Shown here: positions 35,838-43,956 of the stretch, in pieces
Layout of the letters: each line of letters starts with the position of its first letter
How positions within the stretch are numbered: the first letter of the stretch is position 1
From: an uncultured Bacilli bacterium
GTDB taxonomy: Bacteria > Bacillota_I > Bacilli_A > RF39 > UBA660
Direction of reading: 5' to 3'
DNA length: 45,521 nt
Assembly: GCA_944358455.1 (NCBI GenBank)
Contig: CALVRE010000042.1
Location: 64,299-109,819 of the forward strand
Position numbers and translations under genes: made by a program
Notes under the pieces: model-generated
Database searches by the model: none
What the model was told of the DNA's origin: nothing
What the model saw: the letters and a program-made list of their open reading frames with translations, nothing else

Positions 35838-36517
35838 TATCTCACCTTTTCATCACTGATAATTTTACCATCATCAAGGGTAATAATACGATTGGCAGCC
35901 AGCGCTAGATTATGATCATGAGTAATCATAATAATGGTTTGTTTATATTTTTTATTCGATAGTTTTAAGAGATCAATAATTTCTCTACTTGCTTTACTAT
36001 CCAAGTTTCCAGTTGGTTCATCGGCAAGAAGTAAGCTTGGTCGATTCATGAGCGCTCTTCCAATACTGACTCTTTGTTGCTGACCACCTGATAATTCGTT
36101 TGGTAAATGATTGACACGATCTTTTAATCCCAATGTTTCAATCAGTTCATTCAAATACGTTTCATCTACTTTTTTACTATCTAATAAAATAGGTAATGTC
36201 ATATTTTCTTTGACATTCAAAATGGGAATTAAATTATAAAATTGATAAATTAATCCAACTTGTCTTCTTCTAAAAATAGCAAGATTCGTCTCTGAGAGTT
36301 CATAGACATCTTCACCATCCACATAGACTTTCCCACTCGTTGGATGATCAACTCCTCCTAAGATATGTAAAAGCGTACTTTTCCCTGATCCACTTGCACC
36401 AACGATCGCCACAAATTCTCCTTTATCAACGGAGAAACTCACATGATCGAGAGCTTTTACTAACGTTTCTCCTTTTCCATATGTCTTACATAAATCTTCT
36501 ACTTTTAAAATTTCCAT
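35837..36517 (-). CDS. ABC transporter ATP-binding protein (module 1)
   Basis: 226 residues. Walker A GASGSGKS (40-47), LSGGQQQR (142-149), LLLADE Walker B, H-loop THDH; complete and probably active. Thirteen bases after the VanY-like gene and one-base overlap with the permease. Paralogue of the ATPase at 31182-31865. Confidence 0.93.
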   Translation of the reverse strand: MEILKVEDLCKTYGKGETLVKALDHVSFSVDKGEFVAIVGASGSGKSTLLHILGGVDHPTSGKVYVDGEDVYELSETNLAIFRRRQVGLIYQFYNLIPILNVKENMTLPILLDSKKVDETYLNELIETLGLKDRVNHLPNELSGGQQQRVSIGRALMNRPSLLLADEPTGNLDSKASREIIDLLKLSNKKYKQTIIMITHDHNLALAANRIITLDDGKIISDEKVR

Positions 36518-36530
36518 ATTCTCATCCTCT

Positions 36531-37052
36531 CTATAACTCCTCTAAACATAAATTTTGTTCTTTCATCGTAGTTGCCACATTCGCTCCGACATATCGATAG
36601 GTTGACCTGTTAGCCGTATGTCCTGTCAAAGCTTCTTTTCCTTCTGGATAGCGTAAAATAAATCCATATTTATGAGCATTTTCTTCTAACCATTGCCACA
36701 TGAGTTCATTTCTTCCTTCGATCTTCGAATAGAAGTCAACCTGCATGCCAGTATCGAATTCTTCCCCTTCGATCATCAACTGAGATTCCTCTTCGTCCGT
36801 CAAATACCCGTAACGAATTTTGAGTTCAACATGATCTCTACCTGCGCTCTTACACATATTGGTTAAAGATTTTAACATATCTTCTTTTACTTCGACATTG
36901 CGAAAACTGACGATTTCCCCTTCCGAACTTAATATTTGATCATCATCTTCTACTTTGTCTTGAAAATTCCGATATTCCATATAGGATAGACCTCCTAAAA
37001 TCGAAAGAAGGATTCCTAATGTCATGAGTTTTAAAACGAGTCTTTTTTGCAT
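36531..37052 (-). CDS. Membrane-anchored VanY-like domain protein lacking key catalytic residues
   Basis: 173 residues: N-terminal anchor (about 7-24), then a domain whose C-terminal half is clearly VanY/M15B D,D-carboxypeptidase-like: WLEENAHKYGFILRYPEGKE (121-140), then TGH...YRYVG. Aligned with the active-site motifs as known for VanY, the zinc His of SEHQTGxAVD is Phe99, the catalytic Glu and zinc His of the EPWHYRYVG motif are Asn148 and Thr151, and only Asp106 of the set remains. It should not bind zinc or cleave peptide, but could still bind stem peptide or D-Ala-D-Ala. It lies between a kinase and an ABC transporter, which suggests a sensing or substrate-binding part. Confidence 0.78.
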   Translation of the reverse strand: MQKRLVLKLMTLGILLSILGGLSYMEYRNFQDKVEDDDQILSSEGEIVSFRNVEVKEDMLKSLTNMCKSAGRDHVELKIRYGYLTDEEESQLMIEGEEFDTGMQVDFYSKIEGRNELMWQWLEENAHKYGFILRYPEGKEALTGHTANRSTYRYVGANVATTMKEQNLCLEEL

Positions 37053-37075
37053 ATTCCTCTCCCCTTCTAAAACTC

Positions 37076-37120
37076 ATTATAGAATCATCATATGACACTC
37101 TAGTGACAAAAAGAGTGACA
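37076..37120 (-). promoter_or_regulatory. Candidate response-regulator operator and promoter of the VanY-like/ABC operon
   Basis: On the minus strand three direct repeats TGTCACT, TGTCACT, TGTCATA (plus positions 37114-37120, 37102-37108, 37091-37097) are spaced 12 and 11 bases. They end nine bases before TATAAT (37076-37081). No consensus -35 exists, as in PhoB/OmpR-type activated promoters. Part of the region is also an 11-bp inverted repeat (37101-37111 with 37122-37132) that includes the kinase stop codon; no T-run follows on either strand, so it is a poor terminator. Confidence 0.6.
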
Positions 37121-37129
37121 GTTTTGTCA

Positions 37130-38359
37130 CTATATTCTATTTTTATAAAAGCGAATCGAAAAGATCGTTCCCTCTCCTTCTTTGCTTTTGACTCTAATTT
37201 CGCCATTTTGTTTATCGATGATCTTATAAGCCATATTAAGTCCAATACCAATACTATCTTTATTATCGCTTTTTCCTTTATAGAAACGTTCAAAAATATG
37301 AGGGAGGTCTTCTTTTTTAATACCGCTTCCATCATCTTTGATTTCGATACCAACATAAAGTGGATTATCGATCACTTCAATATGGATCGTGCCACCTTCT
37401 GGCGTATGCTCATGAGCATTTTTCACGATATTTAAAAGTGCTTCTAAGGTCCAATTTGGATCAATTTCTAATACAACATGTTCCGGAATATCCAGTATTA
37501 GTGTCTGTAATTTTAACTCGATCGGAATACGAATTGGTTCTACTACTTGATTTAAAAAAAGAGATGCATCGACTTTTTCTTTTTTTAATTCGACGACTCC
37601 ACTATCTAGACGAGACATTTTTAAAAGAGAGGTTACCAACCACTCGATACGTTCCAACTGAGCGCGATTTTTTCCTAACATTTCTTTTCTTTTTTCTTTT
37701 GTCAACTTCGAATCCAATAATAGATCATTAATGACATACATACTAGTGAGGGGGGTTCTAAGTTGATGAGAAATATCAGATAGTGTACTTTCCAAATATA
37801 ATTTATCTTGATTAGCAAGTTCTTTTTGTTCTTTCAAAACCGTTGTGATTTTGTAAACGTCATTTTTTAAACTACTGATATCTCCTTCTTCATAATCACG
37901 AATATCGAACAGCTCTTTTCCATTTAACACGCAGTTCATATAATGATTAATCTCATGTATTTTTTGATATTGCTTTTTCACAAACAAAATATAACTGATC
38001 GACAAAGCAAGAAAAATAACCGTCGTTACGAAAAAATGAATCGTTTGGTATTCTCTTCTACGCGATTCAATATCGTTTAAATACCCAATTCCTTCCATAT
38101 CATCCAAACCATATTTCTCTAAAATGGTAAGGCCATTTTCGTAACTTCCGGAATAGGTAGTCAAAGCATCGATAATATCTTCTTCCCATTCTGGATGTTT
38201 GCTTACTAAACTCGATACCAAATAAGCATTCTTTTCGATGATTTCCTGTTCGTAACGCTCCTCTATGACTTGATATGCTACATATCCAACCCCAAGACAC
38301 AACAAAAAGATCAAAATTTCGACGAAAATTAACTGTTTCACTTCTTTATTGTGTAGCAT
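37130..38359 (-). CDS. Sensor histidine kinase
   Basis: 409 residues. Two membrane helices (about 9-31 and 107-127) bracket a ~75-residue extracellular sensor. Then a linker, the dimerisation domain with phospho-acceptor His198 in DISHQLRTPLTSM, and the ATPase domain with NIVKNAHEHTPEG (N box), GIEIKDDGSGI and IGIGLNMAY. The extracellular loop rules out the short intramembrane-sensing BceS type. Its start shares one base with the response-regulator stop. Confidence 0.93.
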   Translation of the reverse strand: MLHNKEVKQLIFVEILIFLLCLGVGYVAYQVIEERYEQEIIEKNAYLVSSLVSKHPEWEEDIIDALTTYSGSYENGLTILEKYGLDDMEGIGYLNDIESRRREYQTIHFFVTTVIFLALSISYILFVKKQYQKIHEINHYMNCVLNGKELFDIRDYEEGDISSLKNDVYKITTVLKEQKELANQDKLYLESTLSDISHQLRTPLTSMYVINDLLLDSKLTKEKRKEMLGKNRAQLERIEWLVTSLLKMSRLDSGVVELKKEKVDASLFLNQVVEPIRIPIELKLQTLILDIPEHVVLEIDPNWTLEALLNIVKNAHEHTPEGGTIHIEVIDNPLYVGIEIKDDGSGIKKEDLPHIFERFYKGKSDNKDSIGIGLNMAYKIIDKQNGEIRVKSKEGEGTIFSIRFYKNRI

Positions 38360-39036
38360 TAGGCACCTACCTTGTAACCCATACCTCGTACCGTAATAAT
38401 AATCTTAGGATTCATAGGATCGTCTTCAATTTTTTCTCTAATGCGTTTAATATAAACTGTTAAAGTATTATCGTTTACATAAGCTTCGTTCACATCCCAA
38501 ATATCGGATAAAATCGCTTCTCTCGTAAATACTTGATTGGGATTTAAAGCCAAGATAAGCAGGATTTTATACTCTAAAGCAGTCAACATGACATCTTTAT
38601 TATCTTTGAATACTTTGGCTTGTTTCATATCAATTTTAACGTTTCCTAAATAGATCACATTGGAATCACTTTTTCCAACTCTTCTTAGAACATTTTTAAT
38701 ACGAGAAATCAATTCACGAGCTTTAAATGGCTTGGTAATATAATCATCTGCTCCCATATCAAGACCACGTACGACCGATACTTCTAAATCGTTGGCGGTC
38801 AAAAAAATGACAGGGATATCTTGTTTTTCTTTCATCTTTTCAAAAAGATCGAAACCATTGCCATCTGGTAAATTTAAGTCAAGCAAAATAAGATCGATAT
38901 CATTATGTTCCGATAATAAGATTAAACTATCATGACAAGTACCACTTTCATATACCTCAAAGTTTTCTTGTTCTAAATAGTATTTTAATCCTAAACGAAT
39001 CGTTTCGTCATCTTCGATCATCAAAATACGTTTCAT
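38359..39036 (-). CDS. OmpR/PhoB-family response regulator
   Basis: 225 residues. Receiver domain with acidic pocket ED (8-10), phosphorylated Asp53 (LLDLNLP), Thr in FLTAND and Lys in ITKPF; then a winged-helix DNA-binding domain with YVNDNTLTVYIKRIREKIEDD. The frame extends upstream to 39153, but I take MKRILMIEDD at 39036. The leader is short: a TATAGTATAAT element is directly upstream of alternative ATGs (39054, 39051, 39042), so a near-leaderless message is possible. Confidence 0.92.
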   Translation of the reverse strand: MKRILMIEDDETIRLGLKYYLEQENFEVYESGTCHDSLILLSEHNDIDLILLDLNLPDGNGFDLFEKMKEKQDIPVIFLTANDLEVSVVRGLDMGADDYITKPFKARELISRIKNVLRRVGKSDSNVIYLGNVKIDMKQAKVFKDNKDVMLTALEYKILLILALNPNQVFTREAILSDIWDVNEAYVNDNTLTVYIKRIREKIEDDPMNPKIIITVRGMGYKVGA

Positions 39037-39086
39037 TTCCATCACCAACATCATTATACTATAAAATATGGTTTGAAAAATGAATA

Positions 39087-39137
39087 TTTTGTCACATAAA
39101 GACATTTCTTGACTTTCTTTTTCGCTCCTTTTATAAT
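39087..39137 (+). promoter_or_regulatory. Promoter of the P-loop kinase-like gene, with TTTTGTCAC element
   Basis: TTGACT (39109-39114), 17-base spacer, TATAAT (39132-39137). TTTTGTCAC (39087-39095) upstream repeats a sequence found in the operator at 37122-37130, so the response regulator may also bind here, in the region shared with its own gene. Confidence 0.7.
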
Positions 39138-39181
39138 AAGAATAGAAAATCACATAAATAGAGCATCAGAGAGGAGTATGT

Positions 39182-39760
39182 ATGAAAAACACGATTTCCC
39201 TATTTCAAAACAAACCTAACTATATCAAAAAAGTAAGCGATGATCCAATTATCAATATCACTGGGTTAGTTGGATCTGGTAAAACGACTTTAGCCAATAC
39301 CTACCGTGAAAGTGATCGTTATTTAATTGTCAGTCTTGATACGTTATTCGGTTCTACGCGAAATTCCACTACTTATTCCATCGAATTAAGAAAGATGTTA
39401 GAAGCGAAGTATGGGTCTTTAGATCTTGATCATTTCGAAGAATATTATTTTATGATCATTTCCTATTTCTTGGAACATTATCCTGATTATCATTTGGTTT
39501 TAGAGGGACCACAGATCCATCAAAATCTTATGCCACTCAATTTAAAGGGTACGATTATCGTCGTTAGAACGAGTGGATGGACATCTTTTCGAAGAGCCGT
39601 CAAACGTGACATCGAATATCAAAAACATCGTTTAGAAATGAAGGAGATTACCAAAAAACAATATCAAAAAGAAAAAAAGTATGTAAAGAAAAAACGTTTT
39701 CACCAAATGCACGATCGAAAACGGATCAATCTATTCATAAAAAAGTTACAAGCACTATAA
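39182..39760 (+). CDS. P-loop nucleotide kinase-like protein
   Basis: 192 residues. Walker A in NITGLVGSGKTTLANTY (about 25-41), an aspartate segment LIVSLDTLF, a Walker-B-like strand HLVLEGPQIHQ, and a Lys/Arg-rich C-terminal third (KKQYQKEKKYVKKKRF). This is the adenylate/cytidylate-kinase-like P-loop fold; the phosphate acceptor is unknown. Divergent from the response-regulator gene; AGGAG ribosome site. It ends at a terminator shared with the symporter gene. Confidence 0.7.
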   Translation: MKNTISLFQNKPNYIKKVSDDPIINITGLVGSGKTTLANTYRESDRYLIVSLDTLFGSTRNSTTYSIELRKMLEAKYGSLDLDHFEEYYFMIISYFLEHYPDYHLVLEGPQIHQNLMPLNLKGTIIVVRTSGWTSFRRAVKRDIEYQKHRLEMKEITKKQYQKEKKYVKKKRFHQMHDRKRINLFIKKLQAL

Positions 39761-39784
39761 AAGCAAGGTTACCCTTGCTTTTTA
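39757..39784. terminator. Bidirectional terminator between convergent genes
   Basis: AGCAAGG/CCTTGCT (39762-39768 with 39773-39779) with A- and T-runs on the two sides. The kinase-like stop codon is two bases before it and the symporter stop codon (39769-39771) is in the loop. Confidence 0.85.
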
Positions 39785-41019
39785 TGTGTCATTTTTCGTT
39801 CCAGCCAATTTTTACCTTCGACGATTCGCGTTACTAACATGGCTCCAACCGGATTTCCTACAACATTCAAAGCGGTTGCAGGGGCATCGATAATAATACC
39901 GATCGTGGCGATGATGGCAAATGCACCAGCTGGAAAATTATATAAACTGACAATCAACATTTCGCCAATGAGGCCTCCACCTGGAATTCCACTCATGACG
40001 ACTCCACTTAAAACGGCAATCAATAATGCAATCAAATAAGTATCGATACCCGTAAAACTCTTTCCAAAAACAGTAAAGAGAAAAGAAATCTTTAAAATAG
40101 AACCTAATACACTACCATGCATATTCATCGTCGAACCAATCGGAAGTGATACTTCTCTAATATCTTTGGGGATGCCAATCTTTTCCACACATTCTAAGTT
40201 GGTCGGCAAAGTAGCAAGGGAACTCTGCGTTGCAAAAGCAGTTGCCGTTGGACTCAAAATATATTTATAAAATTGTTTGATTCCAACTTTTCCACCTGCC
40301 AAATAAGCATATAAGGTATAAAAAATAAAATAATAGCAAATACCCACGACACAGTAGAGAATAAAACTTCTAGCATAACTACCAATTAAGTTAGGACCAA
40401 ATTCCCCAATCAAAGCAGCAAAGTAACCACATAATCCGATGGGAGCATAATACATGATCATTCCTACTATTTTCATCATAACTTTGGATGCCGTATTGAG
40501 AAATTCGGATAATTTATTTCCTTCTTTTCCTAGGGTACTAACACCAATGCCAAACAAAATAGAGAATATAATCAAAGGTAACATATTATTGCGAGATAAT
40601 AACTCACTAAAATCTGTTACGGTAAGCGCTTGTACGATACGATCACCAATACTAATTTGTTCTAATGCCTCTCCTGCTTCGACGAGAATTGTCGCACCTC
40701 CTACTGGATCGACTACTTTAACAGCAATTAACATGAAAGTAGCAGCAACGAAACTCGTTCCAAAGAAAACGAGAAACATCGTTCCTAATATCTTTCCGAG
40801 ACGTTTCAAATCGAACATACTAGCAACACTACTAGAAATTGTGACAAAGACAAGTGGGACAACAATCGTAAACATCAAGTTTAAGAATACATCGCCAAAC
40901 GGTTTTAATACTTTCGCGTCTTCTTTCATCACCATACCAATGATGGTTCCGATAATAATCGAGCAAAATAATAAAATGGTAAAGCGATAATTCTTCCATA
41001 TCTTTTTACATTTCTCCAT
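39769..41019 (-). CDS. SLC1/DAACS-family cation symporter, non-canonical substrate site
   Basis: 416 residues, eight helices plus two re-entrant hairpins of the glutamate-transporter fold (TQSSLATLP for HP1, GIPGGGLIGE for HP2). Compared with GltPh, the NMDGT motif is NMHGS (His301 for Asp312). In the last helix, DAPATALNVVGN (378-389) keeps Asp394 and Asn401 equivalents, but Arg397 is Ala381 and Asp405 is Asn389. The Arg normally pairs with the substrate side-chain carboxylate and the Asp residues coordinate sodium, so neutral substrates and altered ion coupling are likely. Ribosome site AGGAGG. Confidence 0.88.
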   Translation of the reverse strand: MEKCKKIWKNYRFTILLFCSIIIGTIIGMVMKEDAKVLKPFGDVFLNLMFTIVVPLVFVTISSSVASMFDLKRLGKILGTMFLVFFGTSFVAATFMLIAVKVVDPVGGATILVEAGEALEQISIGDRIVQALTVTDFSELLSRNNMLPLIIFSILFGIGVSTLGKEGNKLSEFLNTASKVMMKIVGMIMYYAPIGLCGYFAALIGEFGPNLIGSYARSFILYCVVGICYYFIFYTLYAYLAGGKVGIKQFYKYILSPTATAFATQSSLATLPTNLECVEKIGIPKDIREVSLPIGSTMNMHGSVLGSILKISFLFTVFGKSFTGIDTYLIALLIAVLSGVVMSGIPGGGLIGEMLIVSLYNFPAGAFAIIATIGIIIDAPATALNVVGNPVGAMLVTRIVEGKNWLERKMTHKKQG

Positions 41020-41065
41020 AAAAACCTCCTACTAGATTTTATGTCGAATGGAATCGAATATGCAC

Positions 41066-41088
41066 AAAAAAAACACCAAGTGGTGTTT
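41066..41088 (-). terminator. Intrinsic terminator of the cysteine desulfurase gene
   Basis: AAACACC/GGTGTTT (41071-41077 with 41082-41088), four-base loop, T-run on the minus strand; it touches the stop codon. Confidence 0.82.
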
Positions 41089-42215
41089 TAAGAGCGAATT
41101 TTAAGCATCTGAATACATTCGTCAAATACTTTTAAAAACTCGCGAATTTCTTCCTCTGTTGTCAAATGCGAAAGACTAATGCGAAGACTCGTCGTCGCAC
41201 GAAGAGGATCATTCGTAACACTCATAACAGGGAGTGATGGATGGTCGGGAGTGGAACATGCACTTTGCGTCGAGATATAAATCTCATGACTTTCTAAAGC
41301 ATGCAAAAACGTTTCTGGTTTGATTCCAACGATACTGATATTTAAAATATGAGGAAGAGATTTTTCCGTACTATTGATAAATACCTTTTCATAATGAGCT
41401 AAGCTATCCGTAATCATTCGATTCAAAGTTGCTACATGGTTCCATTTTTGATCCAAGTGGTCGTAAGCTAAACGAAGAGCCTTAGAAATAGAGGCGATAA
41501 GTGGTAAAGCTGGTGTTCCACTACGATAACGCGTCGTGCTCTTTCCTCCATGAATCAAAGGCAAAAGATCAATAGAATCTTTTTTTACTAAACAGCCAAT
41601 TCCTTTCACCCCATAAAATTTATGGGCAGAAAAACTGACTAAATCGACATTTTGTAAGGACACTTCTACTTTTCCCATACTCTGTGTCATATCACTATGA
41701 AAAAAGCATTTGGGATACTGTTTCACAATGGTTCCAATTTGATCGATTGGTTGTAAAATTCCGAGTTCACTACTAACACTAGCGATGGTAACCAAAATCG
41801 TATCGTCACGCATTTTGTTTTTTAAATCTTCTAAATCGACGGTTCCATCTTTCTTTAAATGAACGTAATCAATTTCAAATCCTAGTGTTTCTAAATAATG
41901 TAAAGGTTCTAAAATAGAAGAATGTTCGAGTGGTGTCGTAATAATATGTTTACCACGATTTTGATATCGAAAAGCAATTCCTTTAATTGCTGTATTATTC
42001 GATTCACTTGCTCCACTGGTATAGATAATTTCACTTGCCTTTACATGTAATAAATTGGCAATTTGTTCGGTCGCACGATCCTGCAATTTTTTTGCTTCTA
42101 CTCCAAGTTTGTGCAGAGAATTGACATTCCCAATATAATCTTTGCTCACTTTCACATAAGTATCTAAAACACGAGAATCAACTGGTGTTGTTGCCGAATA
42201 ATCTAAATAAATCAT
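41088..42215 (-). CDS. Cysteine desulfurase (NifS/IscS family)
   Basis: PLP enzyme taking sulfur from cysteine for tRNA thiolation or Fe-S clusters. 375 residues from the ATG at 42215, chosen because MIYLDYSATTPV is the family start and GGTGA lies six bases upstream; the frame is open to 42254. His98 (PLEHSS), PLP Lys199 (SFSAHKFYG) and catalytic Cys320 (STQSACSTP) are present. No IscU/SufU or ThiI gene adjoins, so the sulfur acceptor cannot be named. Confidence 0.92.
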   Translation of the reverse strand: MIYLDYSATTPVDSRVLDTYVKVSKDYIGNVNSLHKLGVEAKKLQDRATEQIANLLHVKASEIIYTSGASESNNTAIKGIAFRYQNRGKHIITTPLEHSSILEPLHYLETLGFEIDYVHLKKDGTVDLEDLKNKMRDDTILVTIASVSSELGILQPIDQIGTIVKQYPKCFFHSDMTQSMGKVEVSLQNVDLVSFSAHKFYGVKGIGCLVKKDSIDLLPLIHGGKSTTRYRSGTPALPLIASISKALRLAYDHLDQKWNHVATLNRMITDSLAHYEKVFINSTEKSLPHILNISIVGIKPETFLHALESHEIYISTQSACSTPDHPSLPVMSVTNDPLRATTSLRISLSHLTTEEEIREFLKVFDECIQMLKIRS

Positions 42216-42250
42216 AATATCACCAAAACCATTATAGCACAAAAAAGGAA

Positions 42251-42898
42251 TCATTCATCTTGAATTATGATTCCTAATAATTTTGATAGATCAATGGCCT
42301 GACTACTGGTGACAATTGCCCCTTTCAACTCCGCTCCAACAAGACGAATCCCTTCCATACTGCAAGTACGAAGATCGATTCCTGAAAGTGGTGTTCGCAT
42401 TACTTCCATTACTTGTAATTTTGAATTTACAAATTCACTATCTTTCAACTCTACTTCGTTCATACTACCATAAGTAAAATCAGATTCACTCACACGCATA
42501 TACTTTATTTTAGAAGCAGAGAAATTAATATAGTGAGCCATACAACGTTCAAAGAAAACATCTTGTAAAGAAGAGCACGAAAAATCGGTCCCTACTAATT
42601 TACAATCACGGAATATCACGCGGTGAATGGTTGTCTCACTAAAATCGAGATTCGATAGATCACAATGATCGAAAATCACATCTAGTAAGGTGATACTGGA
42701 TAAATCCACTCTCACAAAATTAACATTTTGAAAGATACAAGTGTTCCATTCTTGATGATCAATATGAACGTCGACGATTTCTTGATTCTTGAATTTGCTA
42801 TGTTCAATTCTATCTTCCTCTAACAAGATATGAAATATCGACTCTTGATCGATATCAACATTCGGATAAATAAATTTTCGTTTTTTTTCTTTTTTCAT
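42251..42898 (-). CDS. Pentapeptide-repeat protein
   Basis: 215 residues. From about residue 50 to 195 there are repeated A(D/N)LxX-type pentads (VDLSS, LSNLDFSET, KLVGTDFSCSS, AHYINFSAS, GIDLRTCS, AELKG), predicting a right-handed quadrilateral beta-helix. Some relatives protect gyrase from quinolones, but nothing here shows that role. Lies 35 bases upstream of the cysteine desulfurase start and directly after corA, so possibly cotranscribed. Confidence 0.85.
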   Translation of the reverse strand: MKKEKKRKFIYPNVDIDQESIFHILLEEDRIEHSKFKNQEIVDVHIDHQEWNTCIFQNVNFVRVDLSSITLLDVIFDHCDLSNLDFSETTIHRVIFRDCKLVGTDFSCSSLQDVFFERCMAHYINFSASKIKYMRVSESDFTYGSMNEVELKDSEFVNSKLQVMEVMRTPLSGIDLRTCSMEGIRLVGAELKGAIVTSSQAIDLSKLLGIIIQDE

Positions 42899-42899
42899 A

Positions 42900-43841
42900 C
42901 TACAACATATTTTTCCTTTTCAAAATCCAAGCAATCAAAATGGCAAAAAGGAAGGAAACAATGATAATGAAAAAGAAAGAAAAGGAATGGCTTCCGAAAC
43001 TTCCAAGTGGAACATTCATTCCCATAAAAGAAGCAATCATCGTTGGGATCGAAAAGACGATCGTAATTCCCGCTAAGAATTTCATAATACGATTCAAATT
43101 ATTCGATATAATCGTCGCATACGTATCTGTCATACTCGTTAAAATTTCACGATAAATATTCGCCATATCAATTCCTTGACGATTTTCGATAATGGCATCA
43201 TGAATCAAAGAAAGGTCTTCCTTGTAAAGTGGTAAAATCTCCCCTTTTTCGAGTCGTTCTAAAACAGCCTCATTCTCCCGCAATGATGTAATAAAATAAA
43301 CGAGACTTTTTTCAATATTAAGTAGATTTAAAAGTTCTTTATTTTCCGTTGTTTTATATAAAATCTTTTCACGCGAAGTGATATCTTTATTGATCACTTT
43401 TAATTCATCTAGGTAAGAAATTGCAACTTGTAATAGAATTTGAACGACAAAGCGCGTCTTACGATCGGTATAAAACTCTCTTATTTTCGATTCTTTAAAA
43501 GGATCCAACAAATGATGTTTCTTACCACAAATTGTAAGAAAATAATTCTTAGACGAAACTAACATTCCCATTGGAAGTGTCGTATATTTATTTTTTCTGG
43601 CACGATCAACATTATATGGGAAATCCGTTACGACCAAGGTTTCTTCATCCTCTACTTCAATTCGTGGCAACTCTTCTTCGTCCAACACTTTGATTAAACG
43701 TTTAAAGGATACTCCCGTTTTCGATACAACTTCTTTTAACTCTTCTTCCGTTGGCTCCATGAGATCGATCCAACAATTTTCTTCGATCTCTTTTAATTCT
43801 TCTAACACACCATTCACATCAGTTTTATAAATTTTTATCAT
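42900..43841 (-). CDS. corA: CorA-family magnesium/divalent cation channel
   Basis: 313 residues. Large N-terminal cytoplasmic domain, long stalk helix, and two C-terminal helices with the signature GMNVP at the mouth of the pore. The loop after GMN lacks the common MPEL sequence. The ATG at 43841 is chosen because AAAGGA lies eight bases upstream; the frame extends to 43913. A TATAAT (43861-43866, minus) is the likely -10, with only a poor -35. Confidence 0.92.
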   Translation of the reverse strand: MIKIYKTDVNGVLEELKEIEENCWIDLMEPTEEELKEVVSKTGVSFKRLIKVLDEEELPRIEVEDEETLVVTDFPYNVDRARKNKYTTLPMGMLVSSKNYFLTICGKKHHLLDPFKESKIREFYTDRKTRFVVQILLQVAISYLDELKVINKDITSREKILYKTTENKELLNLLNIEKSLVYFITSLRENEAVLERLEKGEILPLYKEDLSLIHDAIIENRQGIDMANIYREILTSMTDTYATIISNNLNRIMKFLAGITIVFSIPTMIASFMGMNVPLGSFGSHSFSFFFIIIVSFLFAILIAWILKRKNML

Positions 43842-43921
43842 CTCTATCATCCTTTTCTTTATTATAGTATAAATTCGTATTGAAAAAAAGCTAAAAATGT
43901 CGAAAAAAAGCAAGAAAATAG

Positions 43922-43950
43922 TTTACATCGCTTTTTTTCTATGCTAGAAT
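43922..43950 (+). promoter_or_regulatory. Plus-strand promoter of the candidate small RNA
   Basis: TTTACA (43922-43927), exactly 17 bases, TAGAAT (43945-43950) with an extended TATGC before it. No gene starts downstream on this strand before the terminator at 44021-44052. Confidence 0.65.
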
Positions 43951-43956
43951 AAAATT

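Noticed and set aside
37101-37132. Inverted repeat at the end of the kinase gene considered as a terminator
   Set aside because: There is no T-run on either strand after the stem; the direct-repeat reading with a following TATAAT explains the sequence better.
41042-41048. TGTCGAA upstream of the symporter gene
   Set aside because: The seven-base core is expected several times by chance in a window of this size, and neither position nor gene function supports Spo0A control.
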